The notes under the pieces: generated by a model
What the model saw: only the letters and a program-made list of their open reading frames with translations
Told to the model about the DNA's origin: nothing
Databases searched by the model: none
Source of the DNA: Ptiloglossa arizonensis
Lineage: Eukaryota; Arthropoda; Insecta; Hymenoptera; Colletidae
Length of the DNA: 64,000 bases
Direction: 5' to 3'
NCBI RefSeq assembly: GCF_051014685.1
Contig: NC_135054.1
Coordinates: 8,746,001 to 8,810,000, forward strand
Position numbers and translations under genes: made by a program
Part shown: one piece after another, positions 63,300 through 64,000 of the stretch
Numbering within the stretch: position 1 is the first letter of the stretch
Layout of the letters: each line of letters starts with the position of its first letter

Positions 63300-63766
63300 G
63301 TCAGTAGAATGTCGTTCTCCGGCAGACGAATGATCTGCCGATTCTTTTTATCTATGCATGTGTGAAAAATGTTCCTTAGGTTTTTTCATGGTCGAGCTGT
63401 TCACAGTGATCGCGTGCGATAACACATTTTTTCCATCGTCGGCCACGTTTTACGATGAAACCGATACGTAGGTCGAACGTTCCTCTTTTTCACATTTTTT
63501 TCTTTTTTCATCGTTCCGGGGCCCGTCGTTCTCGAAAGTTTTTTCTCGAATTCGGCGCGCACGGTGCTCGAGAGACGGTCGTTCTTCGAGATTTTTTCAT
63601 CGCGTTATGGTAGATCGGGTTCGACGGACGTGAAACGTCTCGTTGTAAACGAGAAGACGACATGCGAGAACGATACACGGGATCGTTTCACTGTGGACAA
63701 ACGCGAGAAATCCGTACATGCATAGGAGCGTGTGTGATTTAGAAATAGTTGGTTGATTGGTACCAG
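63300..63766 (+). other. slo intron before the last exon in the window
   Basis: A 467-base intron with a gtcagt donor and a 'gattggtaccag' acceptor. It is T-rich near 63480-63510; nothing else was seen. Confidence 0.8.
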
Positions 63767-63879
63767 TCGCCCGATATGCAGGCTTGGCAGAATGACTACC
63801 TACGTGGAACCGGAATGGAGATGTACACCGAAACACTGAGCCCTACCTTCATTGGAATGCCTTTTGCCAAAGCCACTGA
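63767..63879 (+). CDS. slo: slo exon: late RCK1, MYTETLSPTF segment
   Basis: This 113-nt exon encodes 37 residues, SPDMQAWQND, YLRGTGMEMY, TETLSPTFIG, MPFAKAT, plus GA of a split glutamate. Differences from Drosophila are AWQ for SWT, M for I and K for Q. MEMYTE matches the region of the RCK1 glutamate linked to calcium sensing in mammals. The acceptor is 'ggtaccag' and the donor GA-gtaagt. The next exon should begin with the third base of glutamate followed by LCFSKLKLL-like sequence and lies beyond the window. Confidence 0.97.
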
Positions 63880-64000
63880 GTAAGTCGGTTCATGACCAAT
63901 CCACATCCAGCAGATACCTGCATATCTGATTCAAGAGACGAGATCTGTGGTTCTGCGCGTCCGTTTTGTGCCGTTGTACAGGGTGTCACATTTTTTTCCG
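63880..64000 (+). other. Start of the next slo intron, cut by the window edge
   Basis: A strong gtaagt donor begins it. Near its end, at 63977, it has 'gtacagggtgtcaca', the start of the CAGGGTG repeat type seen elsewhere in the window. Confidence 0.85.

Larger units (their letters stand above)
7943..63879 (+). other. slo: slowpoke BK channel gene, internal part (S1 to RCK1)
   Basis: Ten successive coding positions, occupied by thirteen exons because two positions have alternatives, join in frame to give about 440 residues of a BK potassium channel from S1 to late RCK1. All exon boundaries used here have AG acceptors and GT donors, and the phases agree at every junction. The protein opens at the plasma membrane when depolarised and when cytosolic calcium binds the RCK domains; in insects it repolarises neurons and muscle. 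Intron sizes range from about 0.3 to 16 kb. The upstream exons (extracellular N-terminus, S0) and downstream exons (end of RCK1, RCK2, calcium bowl) are not in the window. The gene runs off the right edge: the last exon ends on a split codon with a good donor. Confidence 0.97.

Noticed and set aside
62903..63307. 134-aa ORF overlapping the 63144-63299 exon
   Set aside because: It reads the exon in a different frame from the conserved AYLLNIPSW peptide.
1..64000. Bacterial-type features (operons, CRISPR arrays, ribosome binding sites) and tRNA or rRNA genes
   Set aside because: The DNA is clearly animal intron and exon sequence; no CRISPR-like spacing and no convincing tRNA A/B box pair was found by eye.

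Overview
The window is animal genomic DNA: AT-rich, full of microsatellites and short DNA transposons, and made mostly of intron. One gene is recognisable, on the + strand: slowpoke (slo, KCNMA1 family), the large-conductance calcium- and voltage-activated (BK) potassium channel. The exon proteins resemble Drosophila Slo closely enough that an insect is near certain. Undepleted CpG and TTAA-flanked miniature elements with CCCTTTGCG-type ends suggest Hymenoptera; that is inference from memory, not a search result.

The window holds the middle of the gene. Constant exons encode S1 (7943-8004), S2 (9155-9251), S3 to S5 (9576-9839), the pore loop with the TVGYGD filter and the start of S6 (11172-11339), the start of RCK1 (55275-55385), and three further RCK1 exons (61603-61755, 63144-63299, 63767-63879). 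Between the pore exon and RCK1 lie three alternative 92-nt exons (27534-27625, 36049-36140, 48564-48655) encoding the end of S6 and the S6-RCK1 linker. Between the first and next constant RCK1 exons lie two alternative 106-nt exons (56286-56391, 58561-58666). Exon lengths make each set mutually exclusive: skipping or doubling shifts the reading frame. The window could therefore support six channel variants. The N-terminus with S0 and the rest of the C-terminus (including RCK2 and the calcium bowl) were not found and should lie outside.

The introns carry recognisable mobile-element debris. There are three piggyBac-like miniature elements with TTAA ends (5992-6630, 17166-18497, 35433-35702), a 735-bp hAT-like element with 8-bp target duplications (39203-39937), a short hAT-like element (46425-46574), a 143-bp mariner-like element (32112-32254), a foldback element in the pore-exon intron (10501-11026) and a fossil of a DUF4817-like transposon protein (50684-50881). 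The element at 17166-18497 contains a minisatellite whose 47-bp unit is built from palindromes, followed by a large imperfect hairpin. There are also a 197-bp tandem repeat (24227-25020), a 30-bp minisatellite (13605-13840) and about 1.25 kb of CTAT/CCAT microsatellite (37095-38352).

I found no second host gene, RNA gene or CRISPR array, and no new multi-gene system. The most interesting biology is the two-site mutually exclusive exon arrangement with its unusual splice sites and A/C-rich intron tracts, one speculative extra exon (58900-59023), and the palindromic repeat element.
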